Source of the DNA: an uncultured Lachnospiraceae bacterium
Lineage (GTDB): Bacteria > Bacillota > Clostridia > Lachnospirales > Lachnospiraceae
DNA: 33,043 nucleotides
Assembly (NCBI GenBank): GCA_910588655.1
Contig: CAJUPJ010000005.1
Location: 100,065 to 133,107 of the forward strand
Direction: 5' to 3'
The translations under genes were made by a program, and so were the position numbers. The stretch's first letter is position 1. Every line of letters begins with the position of its first letter. The notes below the pieces were generated by a model. That model did not search any database and was not told where the DNA came from. It saw nothing but the letters and a program-made list of their open reading frames with translations. Positions 1-7,783 of this stretch are shown piece after piece.

Positions 1-119
1 TTTTTACACCAGCTATTTCATCTTTCAGCTCTGTTCTTACGCCAGCTATTTCATCTTTCAGCTCTGTTTTTACACCAGCTATTTCATCTTTCAGCTCTGT
101 TCTTACGCCAGCTATTTCA
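1..119. repeat. 33-bp tandem repeat inside the coiled-coil gene
   Basis: About three and a half copies of a 33-bp unit lie head to tail without spacers. Two versions alternate: one reads gttcttacg where the other reads gtttttaca. The true period is therefore 66 bp, coding Arg then Lys at the variable position. Because the unit is a multiple of three, copy number can change without breaking the frame. The array continues past the window edge. Confidence 0.9.
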
Positions 120-148
120 TCCAATATTAATCTTGTTTCTTCAGTCAT
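1..148 (-). CDS. Coiled-coil hypothetical protein, N-terminal part only
   Basis: A minus-strand reading frame starts with ATG at 148-146 and runs off the left edge of the window. It is preceded by a good AGGAG ribosome binding site about 7 bases upstream. The visible 49 residues start MTEETRLILDEIAGVRTELK and then repeat an 11-residue unit (DEIAGVRTELK or DEIAGVKTELK) at least three times. The regular spacing of I, V and L among charged residues points to a hendecad-type amphipathic helix or coiled coil. I do not recognise a family and the 3' end is missing, so no function is assigned. The gene lies downstream of pgi in the same direction but beyond a terminator, so it is probably transcribed separately. 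Confidence 0.7.
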   Translation of the reverse strand, partial: MTEETRLILDEIAGVRTELKDEIAGVKTELKDEIAGVRTELKDEIAGVK

Positions 149-574
149 TATTTTTCTCCTTTCTCTTTTACAAGGATTTACTTATTCTAGTCCACACTAA
201 CATAAGTGTAATGACTACAACAAGTCCTGTAAGACAGTTTCACTATATAACCATCACAATATACAATACTGGCCATTATTGTATATATAATCCTGCAGGA
301 AATAACAGTATGCCTGCTATTTCTTCAAATATACCACAATACTTCCAGTTTTTCAATACTTTATTTCATATGTTTCATAAATTCGTATTATGCATTATTT
401 TTTACATTTCTTATATAAGACAATATTGCTTTGTTATGACTATAGAAACAACTAGATATAACAGGTCAAAAAAGGCAATGCTTTGCATTGCCTTAATAAG
501 ACATACTATGCCTGGAGCATGTCCAGGCTGTATGCCTTACCTGTTTTTTACCTTTTATTATTTGCCTGTACTAA
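149..574. other. Intergenic region between pgi and the coiled-coil gene
   Basis: No convincing gene is seen on either strand. An open plus-strand frame at 133-591 has no ribosome binding site and a low-complexity, membrane-like translation typical of AT-rich noncoding DNA. The region holds the pgi terminator hairpins (472-534), an imperfect palindrome centred on TGGCCA (261-284) and a perfect 10-bp palindrome TCCTGCAGGA (291-300). Either palindrome could be an operator for the coiled-coil gene, but nothing proves it. Confidence 0.6.
472..494 (-). terminator. Rho-independent terminator after pgi
   Basis: A perfect 10-bp stem (472-481 with 485-494, AAGGCAATGC / GCATTGCCTT) closes a 3-base loop. 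Read on the minus strand it is followed by a run of T (plus-strand A at 466-471). It is the second hairpin downstream of pgi; a first one at 502-534 (stem GCCTGGA / TCCAGGC with a flanking CATAC / GTATG extension) lacks a T run. Confidence 0.8.
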
Positions 575-1924
575 TTACAGTCTCTTCATAAGTTCTTCTT
601 TCTGCTCCTCAAATCCTGGCTTGCCAAGGAGTGCAAACATATTCTTTTTATAGCTTTCAACACCAGGCTGGTTAAATGGATTAACTCCAAGTACATAACC
701 ACTGACGCCACATGCAAACTCATAGAAATAGAATAACTGTCCAAGATAGAACTCATTCTGCTCTGGAACTTTTATTGTAAGGTTTGGAACATTGCCATCT
801 GTATGCGCAAGCTGTGTACCCTTCATAGCATTTTTGTTTATAAAATCAAGTGTCTTGCCCTTAAGGTAGTTAAGCCCGTCAAGGTCTGCCGGCTCTTCTT
901 CAAGTGTTATGTCAAATGAAGGTTTTTCAAGTTCCATAACTGTTTCAAACATTATACGGCTTCCATCCTGGATAAACTGGCCCATAGAATGAAGGTCTGT
1001 TGTAAGGTCTACAGATGCCGGGAAGATACCTTTCTGGTCTTTTCCTTCACTCTCTCCATAAAGCTGTTTCCACCACTCTGCTATATAATGGAACACTGGC
1101 TCATAGTTACAGAGAATTTCTACGCTCTTGCCTTTACGCAGAAGAATATTTCTTATTGCTGCATATTTAAGTGCTTCATTTTCTGCAAATCCTTTATTTA
1201 AGCAGACTTCCCTCATTGAAGCAGCACCTTCCATAAGCTTTGAAATATCTGCACCACTTACAGCGATTGGAAGCAGTCCTACTGCTGTCAGTACAGAGAA
1301 ACGTCCTCCTACATCATCAGGCACTACAAATGTTTCATATCCCTCTTCTGTAGCAAGGCTCTTTAATGCTCCCCTCTCTTTGTCAGTTGTAGCATAAATC
1401 CTCTTTGCAGCACCTTCTTTGCCATATTTCTTTTCAAGCATCTTCTTAAAAATACGGAAAGCTACTGCTGGCTCTGTTGTTGTACCAGATTTACTGATAA
1501 CATTTACAGAGAAATCCCTGTCACCAATTACATCAATAAGCTGTGAAAGGTATGTCCCGCTCAGGTTGTTGCCACAGTAATAAATCTCAGGAGTCTTACG
1601 GATTTCACTGCTGACACTGTTATAAAAACTGTGCCTTAAGAACTCTATTGCAGCCCTTGCACCAAGGTAAGAACCTCCAATGCCAATTACAAGAAGGACT
1701 TCTGAATCGGACTGGATTTTTTCAGCTGCTTTCTTAATACGTCCAAACTCTTCTACATCATATGCAACAGGAAGGTCAATCCATCCCAGGAAGTCATTTC
1801 CTGCCCCATTTCTGCTTAAAAGAACCTCTTTTGCAGCGCTTACAATTTTCTCCATAGACTTAATCTCATCATCTGAGATTACATTACATGCCAATGAATA
1901 GTCAAACTTCACCTGATTTGCCAT
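575..1924 (-). CDS. pgi: Glucose-6-phosphate isomerase
   Basis: Interconverts glucose 6-phosphate and fructose 6-phosphate in the cytoplasm (glycolysis and gluconeogenesis). The 449-residue protein has the short length usual in Firmicutes. Visible family features are the sugar-isomerase core with GIGGSYLGAR near 81-90, the phosphate-binding SKSGTTTEP near 144-152, the PGI signature around GGRFSVLTAVGLLP at 206-219, and YGESEGK near 289-295, which contains the expected catalytic Glu291. The ATG at 1924 has a GGAGG site 6 bases upstream. It has its own promoter (2012-2040), so it is probably a single-gene unit, ending at the hairpins at 472-534. No truncation or odd residues seen. Confidence 0.97.
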   Translation of the reverse strand: MANQVKFDYSLACNVISDDEIKSMEKIVSAAKEVLLSRNGAGNDFLGWIDLPVAYDVEEFGRIKKAAEKIQSDSEVLLVIGIGGSYLGARAAIEFLRHSFYNSVSSEIRKTPEIYYCGNNLSGTYLSQLIDVIGDRDFSVNVISKSGTTTEPAVAFRIFKKMLEKKYGKEGAAKRIYATTDKERGALKSLATEEGYETFVVPDDVGGRFSVLTAVGLLPIAVSGADISKLMEGAASMREVCLNKGFAENEALKYAAIRNILLRKGKSVEILCNYEPVFHYIAEWWKQLYGESEGKDQKGIFPASVDLTTDLHSMGQFIQDGSRIMFETVMELEKPSFDITLEEEPADLDGLNYLKGKTLDFINKNAMKGTQLAHTDGNVPNLTIKVPEQNEFYLGQLFYFYEFACGVSGYVLGVNPFNQPGVESYKKNMFALLGKPGFEEQKEELMKRL

Positions 1925-1938
1925 AATTCCTCCATTCC

Positions 1939-1990
1939 GTTGTTATAATAACAACATTTAATTAAATATTTTAGCAGTACAGACTGCTAA
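1939..1990 (-). promoter_or_regulatory. Paired inverted repeats in the pgi leader
   Basis: Two perfect inverted repeats lie between the predicted pgi transcription start and its ribosome binding site: GTTGTTAT-A-ATAACAAC at 1939-1955 and TTAGCAGT / ACTGCTAA with a 4-base loop at 1971-1990. They could be an operator or leader hairpins. The first ends a few bases before the GGAGG site. No regulator can be named; the half-site spacing is too short for the Rex consensus. Confidence 0.4.
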
Positions 1991-2011
1991 TCCTAAAATA
2001 TCTTATATCTT

Positions 2012-2040
2012 ATTTTATACACTTCTCACACTTAAATCAA
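2012..2040 (-). promoter_or_regulatory. Predicted sigma-A promoter for pgi
   Basis: On the minus strand TTGATT (-35, plus 2035-2040) and TAAAAT (-10, plus 2012-2017) are separated by 17 bases. This places the start of transcription roughly 80 bases before the pgi ATG. Confidence 0.6.
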
Positions 2041-2060
2041 GAAAGATTTTCCATATTTAT

Positions 2061-2165
2061 AAAAATTTTCACCTGTGGATTGCTAATCCAGACAACTGCT
2101 TGTATTTCAATAAATTGCATACAAGCAGTCTGCCGGATTGTAACCGCACAGGTGGAAAAATTTTT
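2061..2165. other. Long imperfect hairpin between dnaB and pgi
   Basis: Arms of about 44 bases (2061-2104 and 2120-2165) pair imperfectly around a 15-base loop. The perfect blocks are ACTGCTTGTA / TACAAGCAGT at the top and CACCTGTG / CACAGGTG at the base, and both feet are A/T runs. It lies just downstream of the dnaB stop and just upstream of the pgi promoter, so it may terminate the gdpP operon. It is longer than an ordinary terminator and may be a small palindromic repeat. It does not resemble the other palindrome family in this window. Confidence 0.6.
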
Positions 2166-2185
2166 ACACTGGTATGGTTTCAATA

Positions 2186-3529
2186 CTATACTGCAGAAAT
2201 TTCCAGATTTCCAAACTTTGTAAACTGCGACAGCCATGCAAGTTTTACTGAACCTGTAGGCCCGCTTCTCTGCTTGGCAATAATTACTTCTGCCACACCT
2301 TTTTCTTCTGTATCAGGGTTATAATATTCATCCCTGTATAAAAACATTACCATATCTGCATCCTGCTCAATAGCACCAGATTCACGCAAATCTGATAATA
2401 GTGGCTTTTTATCAGGTCTTTGTTCAACTGCACGTGAAAGCTGTGATAGTGCTATAACTGGCACATTAAGTTCCCTTGCCATAACTTTAAGCGAGCGTGA
2501 TATATCTGATATTTCCTGCTGCCTGTTTTCACCTTTCCTTTTACCCGCACCTGACATAAGCTGTAAGTAATCTATTATTACAAGGTCAAGCCCCTTTTCA
2601 ATCTTAAGCCGGCGGCATTTTGAACGCAGCTCCTGGGCAGTTATTCCAGAAGTATCATCTATTACAAGATTAGAATTACCAATTTTACGCACACTGCCTA
2701 CAAGCTTGTCCCAGTCCTCATCCTCCAAATCACCAGTCCTTATTTTCTGGGAATCAACATGTGAATTCATGGAAAGCATACGCTTAACAAGCTGTTCCTT
2801 GCTCATTTCAAGGCTGAATATTGCTATAGTGCTTCTGCTGTGCAGTGCCATATATTCTGCAATATTAAGCACAAATGCAGTTTTGCCCATAGCAGGTCTT
2901 GCTGCAATAAGTATAAGGTCAGATTTCTGCAGGCCTGCTGTTTTATAATCAAGGTCACGGAAACCTGTTTCAAGACCTGTAATATGCCCCTTCTGCTTTG
3001 CTGCCTTTTCAATGCTGTCAAGCGTCCTCAGCACAATATCACGTATAGGCTCAAATTGACTCCCACCACGCTTCTGCAGCACATCAAATACATTTTTCTC
3101 TGCTTCGTCAAGTATATCACCAGCAGGCTGCCTGTCCATATAACAGTTATTGCTTATACGTTCAGTTACCTGTATAAGCCTTCTTAACATAGCCTTGTCA
3201 TGTACTATTGCAGCATAATGCCTTATGTTGGCAGATGTAGGCACACTTCCTATAAGCCCGCCTATAAACTCCACACTTGACAGTTCTGGTGGCACTTCCT
3301 TCTCCCGCAGCTTGTCCTGGAGGGTAACAAGGTCTGCGCCAATCCCTGATTTATACATTTCTGCGAGTGCATCAAAAATTATACCATACTGCCCCTGGTA
3401 AAAGTCTTCTGCTGACAGCATCTCCATAGCGGCAAGTATAGCATCAGCATCCATAATCATAGAACCAATAACTGCACGTTCTGCTTCTACATTATGTGGT
3501 GGTATTCTCTTTATCGCTTCCTCCTGCAT
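2186..3529 (-). CDS. dnaB: Replicative DNA helicase
   Basis: Hexameric 5'-3' helicase that unwinds the replication fork and interacts with primase. The 447-residue form starts at the ATG at 3529 (MQEEAIKRIPPHNVEAE), chosen because GGAGG lies 6 bases before it; a longer frame from 3556 lacks such a site. The N-terminal domain (about 10-110) opens with the typical PPHNxEAE, and the RecA-like domain carries Walker A ARPAMGKT at 210-217, Walker B in LDLVIIDYLQLM, and the conserved SQLSRAVEQRPDKKP and LSDLRESGAIEQDAD segments near the C-terminus. It is the last gene of gdpP-rplI-dnaB, 56 bases after rplI. No intein or insertion is seen. Confidence 0.97.
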   Translation of the reverse strand: MQEEAIKRIPPHNVEAERAVIGSMIMDADAILAAMEMLSAEDFYQGQYGIIFDALAEMYKSGIGADLVTLQDKLREKEVPPELSSVEFIGGLIGSVPTSANIRHYAAIVHDKAMLRRLIQVTERISNNCYMDRQPAGDILDEAEKNVFDVLQKRGGSQFEPIRDIVLRTLDSIEKAAKQKGHITGLETGFRDLDYKTAGLQKSDLILIAARPAMGKTAFVLNIAEYMALHSRSTIAIFSLEMSKEQLVKRMLSMNSHVDSQKIRTGDLEDEDWDKLVGSVRKIGNSNLVIDDTSGITAQELRSKCRRLKIEKGLDLVIIDYLQLMSGAGKRKGENRQQEISDISRSLKVMARELNVPVIALSQLSRAVEQRPDKKPLLSDLRESGAIEQDADMVMFLYRDEYYNPDTEEKGVAEVIIAKQRSGPTGSVKLAWLSQFTKFGNLEISAV

Positions 3530-3585
3530 TGTAATCCTCCATATGGTAAAAGGCATCTTATTTTACATTAACATTATAACAAAAC

Positions 3586-4032
3586 TTATGCTTCCTGGAC
3601 AACTACCTTCAGTTCACCTGTAACCTTTGGATGGAGCTTGATAGCAAGATTATATGTTCCCGGGCTTTTTACTGGTACATCAAGTGTCATCTTCTTTTTA
3701 TCAATGTCATATCCAAGCTGTTCTTTTATAGCAGCAGCAATCTCTTTTGTGGAAACAGAACCAAAGCTCCTGCCGCCTGAGCCTGTTTTAATTGAAACCT
3801 TTACAGACTTATCTTTTAATTCGTCTGCAAATGCCCTTGCCTCATCAAGTTTTTCCTGTGCAACTTTCTCTTCATGCTGTTTCTGGAGTTTTAATTCATT
3901 CAGGTTCTTTGCTGTTGCCTCTCTGCCAAGATTTTTCTTAAAAATAAAATTCCTTGCATATCCATCACTTACTTTTACAATTTCACCCTTTTTGCCAAGT
4001 GATTTTACATCTTCTAATAAAATTACTTCCAT
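3586..4032 (-). CDS. rplI: 50S ribosomal protein L9
   Basis: Primary 23S rRNA-binding protein of the large subunit. The 148 residues start MEVILLEDVKSLGKKGE and contain the L9 signature GKKGEIVKVSDGYARNFIF near 14-32. A long charged helix (about 45-80) joins it to the C-terminal domain, as in the family. The start is ATG 4032, served by GGAGG placed inside the 3' end of gdpP. The gdpP stop (4034-4036) is one base away, so translation is probably coupled. The frame could be opened upstream to 4053, but that would skip this site. Confidence 0.97.
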   Translation of the reverse strand: MEVILLEDVKSLGKKGEIVKVSDGYARNFIFKKNLGREATAKNLNELKLQKQHEEKVAQEKLDEARAFADELKDKSVKVSIKTGSGGRSFGSVSTKEIAAAIKEQLGYDIDKKKMTLDVPVKSPGTYNLAIKLHPKVTGELKVVVQEA

Positions 4033-4033
4033 T

Positions 4034-6082
4034 TTATATTTCTCCTTCCTCAATCATATTATCAAGCTGTTTCCTTATAATTCCTTTTGCCTCTTCCATG
4101 CTTGTATCTTTAAGCTGTGCGCCTGCCATATTAATATGCCCGCCACCCCCAATCCTCTCCATCATAAGCTGTACATTTACCTCATCTATGGAACGGGCAC
4201 TTATATAAATCTTACCTTTATATTTAGTAAGCACAAAAGATGCTTTTACACCATTTATATCAAGAAGCGAATTAGCAATTTTAGAAGCAACTACAGTTGG
4301 TGATTCTACCCCTTCTGACTGGCTCTCAGCTATTGCATACACATTTTTATAAAGTTCTGTATCCTGTATTGCAGCAGCACGTACTTTATACTCTGTTAAA
4401 TCCTCACGGAAAACTTTCCTTACCCTGACAGAGTCCGCACCGCTTCTCCTCAGATATGCCATTGCTTCAAATGTCCTTACACCTGTCCTGTTTGAAAAAT
4501 AATTTGTATCAATCATAATTCCTGCATACATAGCCTCTGCTTCAGCAGGCCTTAGCTTAAGCCCGTTGCCAATATACTGTAAAATTTCAGCAACCATTTC
4601 ACATGCAGAGGATGCATATGGTTCAATATAGAAAAGCACAGCCTTGTCAACTGCATCGCCTGCCTGGCGGTGGTGGTCTATTACAACAACTGTCTGCGCC
4701 ATTTCAATAAGAGCAGGACACTCTGTATAACTCCCCCTGTTTACATCAACAATAACAAGCACTGTGCTTTCATCAACCAGTTCCATTGCCATCTGGCCGC
4801 TTATTATCATGTCATCTTCATATTCTTTTGTATAAAACCTTTCTTTAATTGCGTGTACTGATGAATCAGTATCACCAAGCACAATATGAGCTTTCCTGTT
4901 AAGAGTCCTTGCAATGCGGTAAATTCCTACAGATGCACCAAATGCATCAACATCACTTATAGAATGTCCCATTACAACAACCCGTTCTTTGCCCTCAATA
5001 AGTTCCTTTAATGCATGGGCTTTAACACGTGCCTTAACACGTGTATTTCTTTCAACCTGGACGCTTTTGCCCCCAAAAAACAGTTCCTGGTCGCCGCTTT
5101 TAATAACCGCCTGGTCACCACCACGCCCAAGTGCAAGGTCAATAGCTGCCCTTGCCAAATCATAACGTGCTGCAAAAGTTTCCTTTCCAACTCCAATGCC
5201 TATGCTTATAGTTGCTATCTGCCCATTCCCAATACTTATATTCCTTACTTCTTCCAGTATGGAAAACCTGCCTGATTTCAATTCTGAAAGATAACATTGT
5301 TTAAATACAAAGAAAATCTTATCCTTTTCAATCTTTTTAGAAATAGCATCAATGCCCTGCATATACTTATTTATTTTTCTGTCAATAAGTGCTGTCATAA
5401 GTGACTGGCGGACTTCATCTATACTGTCAATAAGTTCATCATAATTATCAATATACAAAAGCCCTGCTACAAGGTTCTCCTCTTCCCTCTTCTGTTCCAG
5501 CTCCATCATATCAGTTTCATCATGCAGGAACAGCGAAATAATTGTATTATAATCAATAAGCTGGTTTATATCACTCTGTACTTCCAGCTCTTTCATCTCT
5601 TCAGAAACTACAAGGCGCATATCTGCCCTGTAATACCTGTCTTTAAATTTAACATGCACAACTTTCAGGTCATAATCATGTGGCAGCTTTTCTGTCGTTA
5701 TTTCCGGAAAAATATTGTTAATATTTCTCCTTGCTGCTTTTTTATTGACAATTACTTTAATAAATTCCTCATTCCCCCATAAAAGATGTCCATCTTCATT
5801 TAAAATAGCATATGGGACTGACAGGTTTTCAACAATTTCCATCTGGAGCTGCCCATAATTAACTGCAAATTCAATAAGTTCCCTTTGCAAGCGCCTTTTA
5901 CCTGCCATTATAATTACTACACACACAATTATGTATACAGCAAGATAAAAAAGTCCTATTAAACCTGCTTTAATATTATATAAAAATAACTGCACATCCA
6001 TTGCGGCAAACAGAATACTAAGCAATACAGGCCATCTTAAAAGCAATTTTAAAACACCCTTAAGCTTAACTTTATGGTCCAT
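4034..6082 (-). CDS. gdpP: Cyclic-di-AMP phosphodiesterase, DHH family, membrane-bound
   Basis: Degrades the second messenger c-di-AMP, linked to cell-wall and osmotic control in Firmicutes. The 682-residue protein has two membrane segments near the N-terminus (about 15-60), a PAS-like domain (about 65-155), a degenerate GGDEF-like domain (about 160-310) with no intact GG[D/E]EF motif, then DHH and DHHA1 domains. Metal-binding motifs are GHSISDVDAFG with His373 and the IDHHRQ motif with Asp469; GGGGHINMAG near the end is the DHHA1 signature. Start chosen at 6082 because AGGGG lies 4-5 bases upstream and the predicted promoter start (near 6150) leaves almost no leader for the longer frame from 6142. 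First gene of the rplI-dnaB operon. Confidence 0.93.
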   Translation of the reverse strand: MDHKVKLKGVLKLLLRWPVLLSILFAAMDVQLFLYNIKAGLIGLFYLAVYIIVCVVIIMAGKRRLQRELIEFAVNYGQLQMEIVENLSVPYAILNEDGHLLWGNEEFIKVIVNKKAARRNINNIFPEITTEKLPHDYDLKVVHVKFKDRYYRADMRLVVSEEMKELEVQSDINQLIDYNTIISLFLHDETDMMELEQKREEENLVAGLLYIDNYDELIDSIDEVRQSLMTALIDRKINKYMQGIDAISKKIEKDKIFFVFKQCYLSELKSGRFSILEEVRNISIGNGQIATISIGIGVGKETFAARYDLARAAIDLALGRGGDQAVIKSGDQELFFGGKSVQVERNTRVKARVKAHALKELIEGKERVVVMGHSISDVDAFGASVGIYRIARTLNRKAHIVLGDTDSSVHAIKERFYTKEYEDDMIISGQMAMELVDESTVLVIVDVNRGSYTECPALIEMAQTVVVIDHHRQAGDAVDKAVLFYIEPYASSACEMVAEILQYIGNGLKLRPAEAEAMYAGIMIDTNYFSNRTGVRTFEAMAYLRRSGADSVRVRKVFREDLTEYKVRAAAIQDTELYKNVYAIAESQSEGVESPTVVASKIANSLLDINGVKASFVLTKYKGKIYISARSIDEVNVQLMMERIGGGGHINMAGAQLKDTSMEEAKGIIRKQLDNMIEEGEI

Positions 6083-6157
6083 AAATCCCCTCATTCTTTC
6101 TTTGTGCAATGCAATGTAAAATATTATGCACCACACCAACAATACGCTAACTATAAA

Positions 6158-6186
6158 ATTATATCATTATTATATTTCATAGTCAA
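6158..6186 (-). promoter_or_regulatory. Predicted sigma-A promoter for gdpP-rplI-dnaB
   Basis: On the minus strand TTGACT (plus 6181-6186) and a perfect TATAAT (plus 6158-6163) are separated by 17 bases. It lies just outside the 3' end of the upstream methyltransferase gene and gives a leader of about 70 bases to the chosen gdpP start. Confidence 0.75.
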
Positions 6187-6195
6187 ACTTATCGT

Positions 6196-7056
6196 TCATC
6201 TTTCCCAGCGCCCTGATGCGCCACAAGGCAGCACAAGCCCGTTAGATGAAACAGGCAGTCCTATCTCTTGTGCTTCCACCCTTCCACCATACTTTTTAAC
6301 TACTTCAAGGTTTAACATATAAGATAAAACCGCTGGCTGCAAACCTGTTGTATAAGAATTAATTAGCACAAATAATGGCTGGTCTGGCAATAACTGTACA
6401 CAAAGTTTTAGAAATGGATGTATTTTCTCTTCAATCTTCCATATTTCACCTTTTGGCCCACGCCCATAAGAAGGGGGGTCCATAATAATGGCATCATATT
6501 TCCTGCCACGCCTGATTTCACGTTCTACAAATTTTACGCAGTCATCAACAATCCACCGTACAGGTGCATCTGCAAAACCAGATGCTGCCAGGTTTTCCCT
6601 TGCCCATGAAACCATTCCCTTTGAAGCATCAACATGGGTAACGCTTGCACCTGCCGCTACTGCTGCAAGCGTTGCCCCTCCTGTATATGCAAATAAATTA
6701 AGTACATTAATTTTCCTGCCCGAACTCCTGATTTTCTCCCCTGCCCAGTCCCAGTTTACTGCCTGCTCTGGAAAAAGCCCTGTATGCTTAAACTTAAAAG
6801 GCTGTAAATTAAACTTAAAGTTATTATACCCAATCTGCCATACGTCAGGCAGGTTAAAAAACTTCCAGCTCCCGCCGCCTTTACTGCTGCGGTAATAATG
6901 CCCATTATGTTTTCTCCATCCTGCCGCCTTCCTCTCTGTATTCCATATAACCTGCGGGTCTGGACGTACAAGGGTATAATCCCCCCATCTCTCCAGCTTC
7001 TCCCCACAAGATGTATCTATAACCTCATAATCCTTCCATCCATCAGCAATCCACAT
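6196..7056 (-). CDS. Class I SAM-dependent methyltransferase, RlmI/RlmK-like
   Basis: Probably methylates rRNA cytosine or guanine, by analogy with RlmI/RlmK; the substrate is not proven. The SAM-binding motif I region is NLFAYTGGATLAAVAAGA, followed by the acidic VDASKG, and the catalytic-type motif IV is MDPPSYGRGPKGE. The protein (286 residues) lacks the N-terminal PUA domain of E. coli RlmI. Start set at ATG 7056 (MWIADGWKDYE): GGAGG lies five bases before it and overlaps an earlier ATG at 7068 that has no site of its own. Monocistronic, with a promoter at 7105-7145 and the gdpP promoter immediately downstream. Confidence 0.85.
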   Translation of the reverse strand: MWIADGWKDYEVIDTSCGEKLERWGDYTLVRPDPQVIWNTERKAAGWRKHNGHYYRSSKGGGSWKFFNLPDVWQIGYNNFKFNLQPFKFKHTGLFPEQAVNWDWAGEKIRSSGRKINVLNLFAYTGGATLAAVAAGASVTHVDASKGMVSWARENLAASGFADAPVRWIVDDCVKFVEREIRRGRKYDAIIMDPPSYGRGPKGEIWKIEEKIHPFLKLCVQLLPDQPLFVLINSYTTGLQPAVLSYMLNLEVVKKYGGRVEAQEIGLPVSSNGLVLPCGASGRWER

Positions 7057-7104
7057 TCCATCCTCCATCTTTAAAAAATACTTTGTTCTTTTACCTTACT
7101 TATA

Positions 7105-7145
7105 ATTATACATCCAAGTGTACTTTATCAAATTGAATTAGTCAA
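7105..7145 (-). promoter_or_regulatory. Predicted promoter(s) for the methyltransferase gene
   Basis: Two overlapping solutions on the minus strand: TTGATA (plus 7126-7131) with TATAAT (plus 7105-7110), spacing 15; or TTGACT (plus 7140-7145) with TACACT (plus 7117-7122), spacing 17. Palindromic element A begins 10 bases further upstream. Confidence 0.5.
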
Positions 7146-7154
7146 TCTTAAAGG

Positions 7155-7664
7155 ATAATTTACAGTTATATTTTGCTGGTGTTTTTGTATTGGCGGACGG
7201 ACGCAGGATTTCCAGTGTTCCATCTAATATTATTCCATAACAGGGCACACACTCTGCTATTGTGCAATGTCATTTAGTTAAAGGGATGCTGGAATTTAAC
7301 AGTGATGGGATGCGCTGGCAAATCCAAAGTGCCTTCCATGAAAACAGCACGCTTCCGCTTGGACGTCACACGCAATGGATGCATAAAGCCCTTAATGTTC
7401 CTACGGAACATTTTAAGACAGGGCTTAAGCACCAGCGGTTCCGTACAGCTTTTTCATGGAAGCACATTTGGAATTTGCCAGCAATCTACACTTTGGTAAT
7501 TTATAGAAATATCTTTGCACAAACTTAACTAAATGACATTGCACTTTTACATGGACTGGAGTGCCTCTGTCATAGAATAATATTTAGATGAAACACGTAA
7601 AACCTGCTGTTACCATCAGAATTAGCAAAACATAACAAAAATAAATATTATAACTGGAAATTAT
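7155..7664. repeat. Palindromic element A (interrupted by a nested fold-back)
   Basis: The ends are inverted: ATAATTTACAGTTAT at 7155-7169 and ATAACTGGAAATTAT at 7650-7664. Inner segments also pair, for example CATCTAATATTATTCCAT near 7212-7229 with the complementary stretch near 7565-7590, and GGGCAC / GTGCC. The apex is occupied by another fold-back (7262-7544). Without it the element is about 227 bp and is related to the reverse complement of element E. No convincing gene; open frames inside (such as 7262-7528) lack ribosome binding sites and only mirror the palindrome. Confidence 0.85.
7262..7544. repeat. Nested 283-bp fold-back element with 20-bp perfect terminal repeats
   Basis: Begins GTGCAATGTCATTTAGTTAA (7262-7281) and ends with its exact reverse complement (7525-7544). 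Inside, 7315-7349 pairs imperfectly with 7450-7484 (shared GCTGGCAAAT...TTCCATGAAAA), so almost the whole element can fold on itself. The centre (7349-7443) carries the same core as elements B, D and E (ACGCTTCCGCT, CATAAAGCCC, GGGCTTAA) around its own apical hairpin AATGTTCC-tac-GGAACATT (7394-7412). It sits in the loop of element A. No transposase gene; no clear target duplication seen. Confidence 0.8.
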
Positions 7665-7783
7665 GCTGTGGGGGGAGGTGATTTAGACATACGGAAAGTT
7701 AATGATATAGCCTTTATGTTGCTATAACAAGAGCAACTATTTCATTACATAATACGTGACTAGCAGAATAATCTCCACTACCC
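7665..7783. other. Conserved spacer between palindromes A and B
   Basis: 119 bp without a gene. Reverse-complemented, it resembles the spacer between D and E (31603-31725): a 16-base block TTATTCTGCTAGTCAC (here on the minus strand at 7756-7771) is identical, and a second block around GTCTAAATC followed by a C-rich stretch is shared near the other end. The middle is divergent. Conservation between two non-adjacent copies suggests the pair plus spacer is one unit. Confidence 0.7.

Noticed and set aside
1..119. Possible CRISPR array
   Set aside because: The 33-bp units are directly adjacent with no spacers and code for an in-frame 11-residue repeat.
133..591. 152-codon plus-strand open frame
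   Set aside because: It has no ribosome binding site, overlaps the coiled-coil gene start and the pgi end, and runs through terminator hairpins; its composition is that of noncoding AT-rich DNA.
1939..1955. Rex-type operator before pgi
   Set aside because: TTGTTAT and ATAACAA half-sites are present, but the spacing is much shorter than the 18-base Rex consensus.
7262..7528. Open frames of 65-88 codons in the palindromes (also 31282-31548 and 31370-31594)
   Set aside because: They lack binding sites, occur on both strands of the inverted arms and are interrupted differently in related copies, so they are by-products of the palindromes.
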